This document shows positions 33,999 to 42,678 of a stretch of DNA of 64,000 nt, piece after piece. The translations under genes were made by a program, and so were the position numbers. Under the pieces are notes generated by a model. That model ran no database searches, was not told the origin of the DNA, and was given only the letters and a program-made list of their open reading frames with translations. The DNA is from Palsa-870 sp035937155 (lineage in GTDB: Bacteria; Chloroflexota; Dormibacteria; Dormibacterales; Dormibacteraceae), in the NCBI GenBank assembly GCA_035937155.1, contig DASYVJ010000043.1, positions 1 through 64,000 on the forward strand. Reading direction: 5' to 3'. Positions within the stretch are counted from its first letter, which is position 1. Each line of letters opens with the position of its first letter.

Positions 33999-34056
33999 GC
34001 GCGCTCCACTAAGCTGCGCTGATATTAAGATGCGCGCATATTAACTGCGCGCATAT
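33999..34056. promoter_or_regulatory. Tandem operator-like repeats upstream of SRPBCC-marR
   Basis: TGCGCGCATAT occurs at 34031-34041 and 34046-34056; TGCGCTGATAT at 34015-34025 and TGCGCGCTCCA at 33999-34009 are weaker copies. The spacing is 15-16 bases. The first perfect copy includes the palindrome ATGCGCGCAT. The array is just upstream of the SRPBCC start, the place expected for MarR binding. Confidence 0.55.
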
Positions 34057-34163
34057 GACTCTGTCAAGCGGCCTTGTAAGAAATCGACCGAACGGTTGAT
34101 TCCGCCGTGGCGCCGAGGCGCGTAAGGTTTAGCCATCGAGTTGGGCTCGTAAGGAGGTTCGAG

Positions 34164-34415
34164 ATGCCGCTGTACATGGATGTCCATCACAAGATCGACG
34201 GCCTCACGGCGGAGGCGATCAAGGGCGCGCACGAACAAGACGTGAAGGTTCAGAAAAAGCATGGAGTGACCTATCACAAGTACTGGTTCGATGAGGGCTC
34301 CGGCAAGGCATTCTGCTTGGTCGAGGCGCCCAACAAGGAAGCCGCCAATGCCGTGCACCGTGAAGCCCACGGGTTGGTGGCCGATGAGCTCATCGAGGTG
34401 CAGGAGGGGGCTTAG
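34164..34415 (+). CDS. DUF4242 (SCO4226-like) small protein
   Basis: ATG 34164 follows AAGGAGG (34151-34157). The 83-residue protein has the ferredoxin-like pattern of DUF4242: MPLYMDVHHKIDGLTAEAIK, HEQDVKVQKKHGVTYHKYWF and EAANAVHREAHGLVADELIE. A structurally studied member, SCO4226, binds nickel; His-rich positions here (8, 9, 23, 33, 38) could bind metal. The cellular role is not known. Confidence 0.8.
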   Translation: MPLYMDVHHKIDGLTAEAIKGAHEQDVKVQKKHGVTYHKYWFDEGSGKAFCLVEAPNKEAANAVHREAHGLVADELIEVQEGA

Positions 34416-34447
34416 TCAGGCCAGGGGTCGCGAGCAATCAGGCGGCG

Positions 34448-34765
34448 GTGGAAGAAGCTGCGGCCCTGGTTGCCAGCGTGCGATCGGGCGATGAGGCGGC
34501 GTTCGCGGTGGTGATCTCTCGCGCCCGCAGCCCCCCCGGACGCTTGCCTTCGCTACAGGCGCTGATTCCCAAGGTGATAGCTGCCGCAAAAAACGCTTTG
34601 GCCCTTTCGATCGGGGATCATTTCTGGGTCACGATCGTCGCAGGGGTGCTCGGGCTGGCGTGCTGTTTGATGCTTCGGGACCGGCCGCTGACGAGCACCG
34701 CAGAACTTCGGTCGGGCGCAGCGTCTACCAGGCCAGTTCAGGCAATCTCATCGGAGCCCGCTTAA
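34448..34765 (+). pseudogene. Chimeric remnant: ECF sigma N-terminus joined to MFS C-terminus
   Basis: The 105-codon frame starts EEAAALVASVRSGDEAAFAV, the opening of an ECF sigma factor, but region 2 never follows. After about residue 30 it becomes ALIPKVIAAAKNALALSIGD then HFWVTIVAGVLGLACCLMLR and DRPL, the last membrane helix and tail of a drug-efflux MFS protein. Two unrelated genes seem fused by deletion. It is unlikely to be functional. Confidence 0.6.
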
Positions 34766-34790
34766 GCCAGACGCGGTTTATGGTCTAGCC

Positions 34791-35375
34791 ATGGCGGCCG
34801 ACGGGAGGTGCACCTGGGCGGACAGCTCGCCGGCGATGCGCAAGTACCACGACGACGAATGGGGCGTCCCCTCGCACGACGACCGGCATCTCTTTGAAAT
34901 GCTGATCCTCGAAGGTGCCCAGGCAGGCCTGTCCTGGGCCACGATCCTCAACCGCCGCGACGGCTACCGGCACGCCTTTGCAAATTTCGATCCGGTCAAG
35001 GTTGCGGCGTTCGATGAAGGCCGGCTCGAACAACTTCGCCAGGACGCGGGCATTATCCGGAACCGCCTCAAGATCTACGGCACACGCACCAACGCGCAAG
35101 CCGTCATCCGAGTACAGGGTGAATTCGGATCGTTCGCAACCTATCTCTGGAACTGGGTCGATGGAGCCAGGATCGTGCACCACCCCCGATCCCTCGCCGA
35201 TCTCCCCGCTACAACGGAGTTGTCCGACCGCATCAGCAAAGACCTGAAGCGCCGCGGCTTCACGTTCGTGGGCTCCACCATCGTCTACTCGCTGCTCCAG
35301 GCCGTAGGCATCGTGGACGACCACCTCATCAGCTGCCCTTCAAAAGAGGGTAAGAAGCACCGGTCGAACCTATAG
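34791..35375 (+). CDS. tag: DNA-3-methyladenine glycosylase I
   Basis: The 194-residue protein matches Tag: RCTWADSSPAMRKYHDDEWG, LFEMLILEGAQAGLSWATIL, NFDPVKVAAFDE and FTFVGSTIVYSLLQAVGIVD. Zinc ligands are kept: Cys7, His20 and the C-terminal DDHLISC with its HxxxC. Tag removes 3-methyladenine from alkylated DNA. ATG 34791 puts the zinc Cys at the usual place. Its stop overlaps the convergent VIT gene by a few bases. Confidence 0.94.
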   Translation: MAADGRCTWADSSPAMRKYHDDEWGVPSHDDRHLFEMLILEGAQAGLSWATILNRRDGYRHAFANFDPVKVAAFDEGRLEQLRQDAGIIRNRLKIYGTRTNAQAVIRVQGEFGSFATYLWNWVDGARIVHHPRSLADLPATTELSDRISKDLKRRGFTFVGSTIVYSLLQAVGIVDDHLISCPSKEGKKHRSNL

Positions 35376-36065
35376 GGCGATCCCGCCGACCAGATGACCC
35401 ACCCCCGCGGTGACCGCCATCGCCAACCCGCCACCCACGCCAACCCTGATGGCTGCGCGCAGCATCGGAGCGCCACCAGCACGAGCCCCGGCGATGCCAA
35501 GCGCCACCAGAGCAAATAGAGCGCTCATGACGACCGCTAGCGTCCGAGCCCCATTTGGGACGAGGACGCACGCGCCAATTGGCAGAACCGCACCCGCGGT
35601 GAAGCTCAGAGCCGAGTAGACCGCGGCCTGCACGGGACGAGCCAGGATGGCAGCAAGGCCAAGCTCGTCACGGGCATGTGCGCCGAGGGCGTCAGAAGCC
35701 GTGAGCGCCTCGGCGACCTTGCCGGCCAGCTCCTTCGGAAGCCCGCGACCGACGTAGATCGCGGCCAATTCCTGCTTTTCACCCTCCGGATGCGCCCGGA
35801 GTTCTCCCCGCTCCTGATCGAGATCAGCTCGCTCCACATCTCGCTGCGAGCTGACGGATACGTACTCGCCGGCCGCCATCGCCATAGCTCCAGCGACCAA
35901 TGCCGCTATGGCAGCGGTGAGCACGAAACTCGTGGGGGCTCCGGATGCAATTACCCCGATTGCAACGCTGGCCACCGAAACGATTCCGTCATTGGCGCCA
36001 AGCACGGCGGCGCGCAGCCATCCAGCCCGCTGTCCCCGGTGACGGACCCTGGGTGCGGAACCCAC
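35370..36065 (-). CDS. VIT1/CCC1-family iron or manganese transporter
   Basis: GTG 36063-36065 gives 231 residues with the VIT layout: GWLRAAVLGANDGIVSVASV (first helix and metal site), AALVAGAMAMAAGEYVSVSS with the characteristic Gly-Glu-Tyr, the cytoplasmic Glu-rich segment RADLDQERGELRAHPEGEKQ, and three further helices. The family moves ferrous iron or manganese out of the cytosol. A longer start at 36137 would overlap the dehydrogenase gene and adds an unlikely Arg/Pro-rich leader. Confidence 0.88.
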   Translation of the reverse strand: MGSAPRVRHRGQRAGWLRAAVLGANDGIVSVASVAIGVIASGAPTSFVLTAAIAALVAGAMAMAAGEYVSVSSQRDVERADLDQERGELRAHPEGEKQELAAIYVGRGLPKELAGKVAEALTASDALGAHARDELGLAAILARPVQAAVYSALSFTAGAVLPIGACVLVPNGARTLAVVMSALFALVALGIAGARAGGAPMLRAAIRVGVGGGLAMAVTAGVGHLVGGIAL

Positions 36066-36114
36066 AGTGACCGGGTCGGACCGGAGGGGGCGCGGCGCCC
36101 CCCCCGGGATGGTG

Positions 36115-37206
36115 TCAAGCAGAAGCTGTCGCCCCAACTTTCGACTTCGTCTCGTTAGAGACTCGAGCGCCGGTTAGCACGACCTTGAGCGCGTGGGTCT
36201 TGGCCGCGTCGCCGAAGACGTCATAAGCCTTCATGGCCTCGTCCGTTGAGAATCGATGAGTGGCCAGCACGGTGGGGTCGAGCCTGCCGCCCTCGATCAG
36301 GGACAGCAGCTGCGGGATGGTGCGCGTGTCCACCAGCCCGGTTGTGATGGTGACGTCCTTGATCCAGAGCTTCTCCAGGTGAAGGGTCACGGGCTTGCCA
36401 TGCACGCCAACGTTGGCGAGCTTCCCGCCGGCGCGAATCAGTTCCGCCGCCAGCTCGAACGTGGCTGGGATTCCGACCGCCTCGACTGCGACATCCGCAC
36501 CAAGGCCGCCGGTCAGCTCGAAGACGCGCTTGACCGCGTCCTCGCGGCCGTTGTTGATCGTGACGTCCGCACCGAACTCCTTCGCCTTTGCGAGACGACC
36601 GTCATCGAGGTCGATGACGATGATCCGAGCAGGGGTGTACAGCTTCGCGGTCATCACCGCCGCCAGGCCGATCGGGCCCGCGCCCACGATGGCTACAGTG
36701 TCGCCCGGTCTGACGCCGCCGTTCAGGACGCCAACCTCAAAGGAGGTCGGAAGGATGTCGGATAGGAAGAGGACCTGCTCATCGGTCATGCCCGACGGAA
36801 CCTTGTACAGCGAGTTGTCGGCGAATGGGACCCGGGCGTACTCCGCCTGGAGCCCGTTGATCAGATGGCCGAAGATCCAGCCACCGCCGCCGGTGCACTG
36901 GCCGTAGCGGGCCTCCTTGCAGAATCGACAGCTGCCGCAGGAAGTGATGCACGAAACCAGGACGTGGTCGCCGATCTGAAAGTTGGTGACCGACGCCCCC
37001 GTTTCTACGATCGTGCCGACCGCCTCGTGGCCGAGAATGGTGCCTACTTTCACTGCGGGCACATCACCTTTGAGGATGTGAAGGTCGGTGCCACAGATCG
37101 TCGCGGTGTCGATCTTGACGATGGCGTCGGTCGGCAACTGGATGGTCGGGTTCGGGACGGTGTCCCACGAGCGCTGCCCGGGACCGTGATAAACGAGTGC
37201 TTTCAT
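36115..37206 (-). CDS. Zinc-dependent alcohol dehydrogenase
   Basis: The 363-residue medium-chain dehydrogenase has catalytic-zinc residues in TATICGTDLHIL (Cys38) and GHEAVGTIVE, a structural-zinc loop CGSCRFCKEARYGQC, and the NAD fold with VAIVGAGPIGLAAVM and the acidic IIVIDLDDGRL, which favours NAD over NADP. It oxidises an alcohol or reduces an aldehyde. A palindrome related to two others in the window lies 85 bases upstream, so it may belong to the DevR-like regulon proposed here. Confidence 0.93.
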   Translation of the reverse strand: MKALVYHGPGQRSWDTVPNPTIQLPTDAIVKIDTATICGTDLHILKGDVPAVKVGTILGHEAVGTIVETGASVTNFQIGDHVLVSCITSCGSCRFCKEARYGQCTGGGGWIFGHLINGLQAEYARVPFADNSLYKVPSGMTDEQVLFLSDILPTSFEVGVLNGGVRPGDTVAIVGAGPIGLAAVMTAKLYTPARIIVIDLDDGRLAKAKEFGADVTINNGREDAVKRVFELTGGLGADVAVEAVGIPATFELAAELIRAGGKLANVGVHGKPVTLHLEKLWIKDVTITTGLVDTRTIPQLLSLIEGGRLDPTVLATHRFSTDEAMKAYDVFGDAAKTHALKVVLTGARVSNETKSKVGATASA

Positions 37207-37290
37207 GTCAATTCCTTTCTTGACTTGGAACGGGATGTGCTGGCGTCAACGCGCCGATCTCCAGCTTGTTCCTGCCGATCGCTTCGTTCG

Positions 37291-37306
37291 AGGGCCTAAG
37301 GACCCG
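37291..37306. promoter_or_regulatory. DevR-like box upstream of alcohol dehydrogenase
   Basis: AGGGCCTAAGGACCCG has the pattern GGGnCn4GnCCC of DevR/DosR boxes (consensus GGGACTWWAGTCCC) on either strand. It stands 85 bases upstream of the dehydrogenase start. Related sequences occur at 38970-38990 and 48857-48876. Confidence 0.5.
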
Positions 37307-37354
37307 TCAATTTGAGGCCAGAAGTCCTCTCCGGTCCAGACGACCGAGCTTGGT

Positions 37355-38074
37355 TCAGATGGCCCTGAAGTGGCGCTGCTGGGATGCAGGTGTTGACGCG
37401 GCTGCGGCGGCATCGTTCCACCTGTAGGTCAGCTGATCGATAACACCTACGACGCCATCGAGCTCGCTGGCCAAACGTGTCACTATCTCGGCCTCGCTCT
37501 TCCGGTCGACCTCGCCTGACAGGGTGACGACGTTCCAGCAAACTTCGACATCCACGGCGTCGGGTGTGGACATGAGAAGCGAGGGGATCAACTCGCCTCG
37601 GATTTCCTCGAGCAGTTCGTCGTCGGTGCGAAGGAAAACCTTGAGCACGTCACTGCGGCTCACAATGCCGGCGATCCGATCACCCTCATCAACCACCACG
37701 AGGCGCCGGAGATTCTTGTCCTGCATCATGCGCGCGGCGTCGCCCAGGCCGGTGTCCGATGCGACTGTGATCGCGGGAGACGTCATGACGTCCAATGCGA
37801 CTGTGCCCAAGGCCTTCGCCCTCTGGTGGCGTCGCTTCCCAACGTGGAGCAGGTCCCGTGCAGATTCCAGCCCGGGACGTATCTGCTTGAGCAGTAGATC
37901 AGTCTCTGAAACGATTCCAACTGGTTTGCCCTGCTGGTCGACGATCGGAATCGCGCTGACCCTGTTCTCCTCGATGAGGCGAACCAGCAGCTTGAACGGC
38001 GTCAGCGGGCTAGCCACGTGAACGTGCCTCGTCATCACGTCCGATACGGTCCGGTGGCGGGGCAGCCTGCTCAC
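37355..38074 (-). CDS. Tandem CBS domains with C-terminal BON domain
   Basis: The 239-residue protein has CBS1 (TVSDVMTRHVHVASPLTPFK to GIVSETDLLL), CBS2 (VALDVMTSPAITVASDTGLG to GIVSRSDVLKVF) and a BON domain near 160-220 (DVEVCWNVVTLSGEVDRKSE). CBS pairs bind adenine nucleotides; BON domains bind membranes or lipid surfaces. The GTG start overlaps the TGA of the universal stress gene, so they are made together. CBS-BON proteins occur in actinobacterial DosR regulons. Confidence 0.9.
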   Translation of the reverse strand: MSRLPRHRTVSDVMTRHVHVASPLTPFKLLVRLIEENRVSAIPIVDQQGKPVGIVSETDLLLKQIRPGLESARDLLHVGKRRHQRAKALGTVALDVMTSPAITVASDTGLGDAARMMQDKNLRRLVVVDEGDRIAGIVSRSDVLKVFLRTDDELLEEIRGELIPSLLMSTPDAVDVEVCWNVVTLSGEVDRKSEAEIVTRLASELDGVVGVIDQLTYRWNDAAAAASTPASQQRHFRAI

Positions 38075-38943
38075 GACGGTGCCAGCTCGGCAGTCCGAGC
38101 GGGTTGCACGGAGGACTCGAGTTGCTCGTGTGATACCGAATCCAGGACCATGCTCGCAAGGTCGCCCATGCGGCTCGACCCGGCTACGATCATGTCAACG
38201 TCCCACGTGTGGGCGACCCTTGCGATCACATCCGCTGCTCGGCCCGGCTGCGTCATCACGCCCCTCGCTGAGATGCCCGCCTGTTCGATGAGCTTGATTG
38301 CCTTTGCGATGGTCGCCGGGGTCTCATCCGCAGCTTCGGCATAGACGGTGCCCTGCGCTCCGGCGATCAGCTGCCCCGCGTGAACGACCAGAACCAGGCA
38401 ATCGGGTGCGGAAGCGACAGCGATGGCCGCGCGCGCGGCGCGGCCGATGTCGTCCCCGCTGGCAACAACCATGAGGACCCGCTGCGGCCTTTGAGTAGCG
38501 GTCGCGCCCCGGACAATCAGCAACGGGCAATCGACGCTGGCGAGGAGTTGGTGGCTGACGCTGTGCTCGAGCATCGACTGCAAGTCGGAAATTCCACGCG
38601 AGCCGACCACCAAGAGGTCCGCGCCGAAACTCCTGGCGGTGATCGCGACTGCAGCGGCGACGTGATCGCCGTCGGCCCTAAGAATCGCACCGTCAGCATG
38701 AACTCCGGCCCCGGTAAGGCGCTCGACTGTTGAATCGAGCACGCGCCTGGCTTCGCCTCGTAGCTCGACATCCCAGGGACAATGGCGGTGACGGATGTGG
38801 AGGTTCCAGACGTGCACGACCCGAACTTCGGCATGCGACCCTCGAGCGAGGGCGATTGTTGCATCGACCGCGGCCTCCGCATGGAAGCTGCCATCGGTGG
38901 CCAGGACGATCTTCTCCAACCCCTTAGAGGTATCCATGACCAT
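38071..38943 (-). CDS. Universal stress protein, two Usp domains
   Basis: The 290-residue protein has a full first Usp domain (KIVLATDGSFHAEAAVDATI, GADLLVVGSRGISDLQSMLE, HSVSHQLLASVDCPLLIVRG), with the G-2x-G-9x-G(S/T) type ATP motif, and a second less conserved domain (VLMVVASGDDIGRAARAAIA, DMIVAGSSRMGDLASMVLDS). Tandem Usp proteins are typical of dormancy or hypoxia regulons. A DevR-like box lies just upstream, between this gene and the divergent sensor kinase. Confidence 0.92.
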   Translation of the reverse strand: MVMDTSKGLEKIVLATDGSFHAEAAVDATIALARGSHAEVRVVHVWNLHIRHRHCPWDVELRGEARRVLDSTVERLTGAGVHADGAILRADGDHVAAAVAITARSFGADLLVVGSRGISDLQSMLEHSVSHQLLASVDCPLLIVRGATATQRPQRVLMVVASGDDIGRAARAAIAVASAPDCLVLVVHAGQLIAGAQGTVYAEAADETPATIAKAIKLIEQAGISARGVMTQPGRAADVIARVAHTWDVDMIVAGSSRMGDLASMVLDSVSHEQLESSVQPARTAELAPS

Positions 38944-38969
38944 AGGGTTCCACCTGTCCGGCGCCCTCG

Positions 38970-38990
38970 GTAGGGCCAGAGGTCCCTATT
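38970..38990. promoter_or_regulatory. DevR-like box between usp and sensor kinase
   Basis: On the minus strand the core reads GGGACCTCTGGCCC (38973-38986), embedded in TAGGGACC...GGCCCTA. This is close to DosR boxes of actinobacteria. Its place between the divergent usp and histidine kinase genes allows control of both, including autoregulation of the two-component system. Confidence 0.6.
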
Positions 38991-39048
38991 TGGAGGGGTC
39001 AGGCGGCTGTCTGCGCCATCGGTGCCGGCTGGCGTAGATTCGCGGACG

Positions 39049-40662
39049 ATGGCCGAGCGCAGAGACCGTAAAGATGTGCTCCTCGAGGCGGGTCTCGCCC
39101 TCGCCTCAGAGCTTTCGCTGCCGATCGTGCTCCAGCGGATCGTCGACCTGGCCGCCGAGGTCACGGACGCCCGTTATGGAGCGCTTGGAGTGATCGCCGG
39201 CGACGAGCTCGTGGAGTTCATCACGACAGGTATGCCGGCGAAGCAGCGGCGGGACATCGGGGACCTTCCCCGAGGTCGCGGGGTCCTGGGCCTGCTCATC
39301 AAGGAACCGCGACCCGTCCGCATCAGCAATATTGCGGACCATCCGCAATCGGTCGGGTTTCCGCCGAATCACCCGCCAATGCACTCGTTCCTTGGGGCTC
39401 CAGTGCAGGCGATGGGCAGGGTTTTCGGCAACATCTACCTCGCTGAGAAGCGCGGGGCGCAAGAGTTCAGCGCGGGGGATCAGGAATCGCTGGTTGTGCT
39501 GGCGACCCAGGCCGGCGTGGCGATCGCCAACGCATCGCTTTACGAAGAGATACGGCTGCGAGAGCGCTGGCTCAACGCGCTTCGAGACATCACCAACGAC
39601 ATTCTCAGCGGCGCCGATTCGGCATCGATTCTGGTGGATATCGCAGAGCGGGCCCGCGAGCTTGCCAAGGCTGACGCGGCAACGATCGCGATCGCGGGAT
39701 CGACCCCTGATCAGCTGGTGGTGACCGCTGCGGTTGGAGCACGCGCGAGCGAGCTGCGAGGTCAGCCGGTGCCGGCGGTTGGCTCGATTTCGGGTGATGT
39801 CATGCGCACCGGCAAGCCGCTCGTCCTGGAGGATGTCAGTACGGACCCCCGTGCCCACCAGCGGATCGTCGAGCTCGGGCGCCATGGACCTGCCCTTTTT
39901 GTACCCCTGCGCGTCAGGGGCCGGGCCACCGGAACGCTCATGGTCGCGAACCTGAAAGGTGGTCGCCGATTCGACAAGCAGACGCTACAGCTCGTGGAAA
40001 CATTTGCTGACCAGGCGTCGGTGGCGATCGAGTACGGGCGAGCACAGACTGATCTCCGACGCCTCGGGCTGATGGAGGAACGGGAACGAATTGCCAAGGA
40101 GCTCCATGACGGCATCATCCAGTCCGTCTTTGCAGTTGGGATGGGACTACAAGGCACCGCCCTTTTGACCGGCTCGCCGGAAACGGCGGCCCGAATCGAA
40201 AGCGCTGTCGACCAGCTGGATGTCGTCATTCGCGACCTTCGCAACTACATCTTCGGGCTGCGGCCGGGCATCCTGGCCGACCACCAGCTGGATGAAGCCC
40301 TGCGAGAGCTGGGAAACGAGATCCAAAAGCAAGGCAGTACTCGAGTCGAGGTCGAAGTTGACGCCGAGCTGGCAGCCACAGTTTCGTCGCGGTCGCATGA
40401 AATCGTGCAGGTGACACGCGAGGCCCTTTCCAATGTCGCGCGCCACGCGCAAGCGAAATACTCCGTCGTGCGACTGGCGCGCGAAGGCTCGACCGCCGTC
40501 CTGGTGATCGAGGATGACGGCATCGGGTTCAAAGTCCGCGGCGGTTCGGTGGGGAATGGACTGCGCAACATGCGGGAGCGCGCGGCGGCAATGGGCGGAC
40601 GCCTGCACGTGACGAGCAAGGCGGGTAGGGGCACCAAGCTTCGCCTGACCTTCCCCGTTTGA
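39049..40662 (+). CDS. GAF-GAF sensor histidine kinase (DevS/DosS-like)
   Basis: From ATG 39049 the 537-residue kinase has GAF-A (ARYGALGVIAGDELVEFITT, VGFPPNHPPMHSFLGAPVQA), GAF-B (about 190-345), HisKA_3 with the phospho-His in ERERIAKELHDGIIQSVFAV, and HATPase_c ending VIEDDGIGFKV and GLRNMRERAAAMGGRLHV. Domain order and the GFPPxHPPM segment match DevS/DosS, whose first GAF binds haem and senses O2, NO and CO. Haem binding here is inferred. A longer GTG start (39022) is less likely. The response regulator follows by 37 bases. Confidence 0.93.
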   Translation: MAERRDRKDVLLEAGLALASELSLPIVLQRIVDLAAEVTDARYGALGVIAGDELVEFITTGMPAKQRRDIGDLPRGRGVLGLLIKEPRPVRISNIADHPQSVGFPPNHPPMHSFLGAPVQAMGRVFGNIYLAEKRGAQEFSAGDQESLVVLATQAGVAIANASLYEEIRLRERWLNALRDITNDILSGADSASILVDIAERARELAKADAATIAIAGSTPDQLVVTAAVGARASELRGQPVPAVGSISGDVMRTGKPLVLEDVSTDPRAHQRIVELGRHGPALFVPLRVRGRATGTLMVANLKGGRRFDKQTLQLVETFADQASVAIEYGRAQTDLRRLGLMEERERIAKELHDGIIQSVFAVGMGLQGTALLTGSPETAARIESAVDQLDVVIRDLRNYIFGLRPGILADHQLDEALRELGNEIQKQGSTRVEVEVDAELAATVSSRSHEIVQVTREALSNVARHAQAKYSVVRLAREGSTAVLVIEDDGIGFKVRGGSVGNGLRNMRERAAAMGGRLHVTSKAGRGTKLRLTFPV

Positions 40663-40699
40663 CGGTGACAGGGGCCGTCGGAGTGCGACCATAGACCGC

Positions 40700-41356
40700 A
40701 TGGCCAAGGATCGTCTCCGTGTGCTCCTCGTCGATGACCATGAGGTCGTCCGCGACGGTGTGAGATCACTGATCAACGCGAACGACGACCTCACAGTCGT
40801 CGGGGAGGCAGGATCGGTGCGCGAAGCGATCGATCAAGCGTTGAGGACCAAACCAGATGTCGTGGTGATGGACGTTCGCCTTGCCGACGGCAGCGGCATC
40901 GAAGCCACCCGCGAGATCCGGGCCCGTCTCGAGAAGACCCAGGTGCTCATGCTGACGTCCTTCGCCGACGATGAGGCGCTCTTCGCCTCGATCATGGCGG
41001 GTGCCGCCGGCTACGTGCTCAAGCAGATTCGGGGCGGCGAACTGATACGCGCGATCCGCGAGGTGGGCGCGGGCAGGAGCCTTCTGGATCCAGAGGTGAC
41101 CCGTTCGGTCCTGGACCGGCTGCGCAAGGGCAAGACCATGCGCGATGAGAAGCTTGCACGCCTGTCAGCGCAGGAAGAACGCATTCTGACGCTGATCGCG
41201 AAGGGTCAGACCAACGGCCAGATCGGCAAAGAGCTGAAACTAGCCGAGAAGACGATCAAGAACTATGTATCCACGATCCTGTCCAAGCTGGAGGTCGCGC
41301 GTCGGGCGGAGGCCGCCGCCTATCTCGCGCGACACACGACAACACCCGGGTCGTAG
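40700..41356 (+). CDS. NarL/FixJ-family response regulator (DevR-like)
   Basis: The 218-residue protein has a receiver domain (RVLLVDDHEVVRDGVRSL, phospho-acceptor Asp58 in VVVMDVRLADG, Thr/Ser in MLTSFADDEALF, Lys in AGYVLKQI) and a LuxR HTH (SAQEERILTLIAKGQTNGQI, TIKNYVSTILSKL). It is the partner of the kinase just upstream and the best candidate to bind the palindromes at 37.3, 39.0 and 48.9 kb. Confidence 0.95.
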   Translation: MAKDRLRVLLVDDHEVVRDGVRSLINANDDLTVVGEAGSVREAIDQALRTKPDVVVMDVRLADGSGIEATREIRARLEKTQVLMLTSFADDEALFASIMAGAAGYVLKQIRGGELIRAIREVGAGRSLLDPEVTRSVLDRLRKGKTMRDEKLARLSAQEERILTLIAKGQTNGQIGKELKLAEKTIKNYVSTILSKLEVARRAEAAAYLARHTTTPGS

Positions 41357-41374
41357 CCGGCCGGGTCGCTAAGG

Positions 41375-41830
41375 CTAGAACCAGCTCGCGGATCGAACTA
41401 GAGCCTCGAGCCGCTCGGCGATCGATTCCGCAAGATCCTTGACAGTACCTTCGGCCACCTTGTGCATGAGCGCGTCGTCAAGAAACTTGCCCAGGTCGCC
41501 GAGCGGAGCTCGATACATGCCGCAGACGGTCAGCCTGGTGGTGCGACTATCGACGGGCGCGAGCTCGATCTTTCCAGTCATCACCGGAAACAGCTGAGGC
41601 ACAGATCTCGCCCGCCAGGATACTGGAACCTCGGTCCAGCTTCCGGCTGCCACAGGTTTGCCGAATTCGACGTCGACCTTCTTGCGGATTCCGATTCCAG
41701 CGACTAGCGGGCCGACTGCAGCCAGGCTCGGTTCCTCGAGGCGTGGAAACCACTCGCCTGCCCCCTTGGCGAGGGCTAAGCTGACCGCCAAAATTGGGCT
41801 GTCGACGTGAACGGAGTGTTGTACGAACAC
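41375..41830 (-). CDS. SRPBCC-like protein, unknown ligand
   Basis: The 151-residue protein has a START-like pattern: N-terminal strand FVQHSVHVDSPILAVSLAL, central strands VPVSWRARSVPQLFPVMTGK and RTTRLTVCGMYRAP, and a long C-terminal helix (GTVKDLAESIAERLEALV). It is convergent with the response regulator. No family-specific residues identify a ligand. Confidence 0.7.
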   Translation of the reverse strand: MFVQHSVHVDSPILAVSLALAKGAGEWFPRLEEPSLAAVGPLVAGIGIRKKVDVEFGKPVAAGSWTEVPVSWRARSVPQLFPVMTGKIELAPVDSRTTRLTVCGMYRAPLGDLGKFLDDALMHKVAEGTVKDLAESIAERLEALVRSASWF

Positions 41831-41916
41831 ACCTAGAGCATCGAACCGAACATACGAGACCGCAGGAGCCGATGGTCACCTGTTGTCCGGGCCGAATGGC
41901 CTGGTGTTTGGCTGCG

Positions 41917-42678
41917 TCAGCCTTCCGTGGATTTTCGGCCGCCGCCCGTAAGTCGGTTGATCAGCGAGCGCACAGGATCAAAGTAGACGTCGTCCATCCG
42001 CTCCTTCAGCGGGATGATGGCGTTGTCGGTGATCTTGATGTGCTCTGGGCACACCTCGGTGCAGCATTTGGTGATATTGCAGTAGCCGACGCCCGCCTCT
42101 TCCTTCAGCATGGGCCGCCGGTCGAGCACGTCTTTCGGGTGCATCTCCAGGCTCGCGATCCTGACCATATAGCGCGGGCCGTAGAAGGCGCTCTTGAGGT
42201 CGTGGTTGCGCAGTACATGGCAAACGTCCTGACACAGAAAGCACTCAATGCACTTGCGAAACTCCATCACACGCTCGACGTCTTTTTGCTGCATCCGCCA
42301 GGGCTCACTGGTGGAAAGATCCTTCTCGGACGGTGTGAAGGGCGGGATCTGCTTGTTGACTTCGTAGTTCCAGCTGACGTCCGTTACGAGGTCCTTGATG
42401 ACCGGGAAGGCGTTCATCGGGCGGACCGTCACCTTGCCACCATATTCGGCGATCGGCGTCTTGCACATGAGGCGCGGAAAGCCCTGGATCTCAGCCGAGC
42501 ATGAGCCGCACTTTGCCGCTTTGCAGTTCCATCGCACTGCGAGGTCGGCGGCCAGGTTCGCTTGCACCCACAGCACGGCGTCAAGCACGACCATTCCCTC
42601 GAGCACAGGAACGCGATACGCCACGAGCTCACCGCCCGCGGGGTCACCCCGCCAGATCTTGAGGTCGAGGTCACTCAC
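41917..42678 (-). CDS. sdhB: Succinate dehydrogenase/fumarate reductase iron-sulfur subunit
   Basis: The 253-residue protein has Cys ligands for the three clusters: AKCGSCSAEIQGFPRLMC (2Fe-2S), CIECFLCQDVC with the later CNITKCCTEVCP (4Fe-4S and 3Fe-4S). It passes electrons between the flavin of SdhA and quinone at the membrane subunit. Its ATG overlaps the sdhA stop. It ends the sdhCAB operon. Confidence 0.95.
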   Translation of the reverse strand: MSDLDLKIWRGDPAGGELVAYRVPVLEGMVVLDAVLWVQANLAADLAVRWNCKAAKCGSCSAEIQGFPRLMCKTPIAEYGGKVTVRPMNAFPVIKDLVTDVSWNYEVNKQIPPFTPSEKDLSTSEPWRMQQKDVERVMEFRKCIECFLCQDVCHVLRNHDLKSAFYGPRYMVRIASLEMHPKDVLDRRPMLKEEAGVGYCNITKCCTEVCPEHIKITDNAIIPLKERMDDVYFDPVRSLINRLTGGGRKSTEG

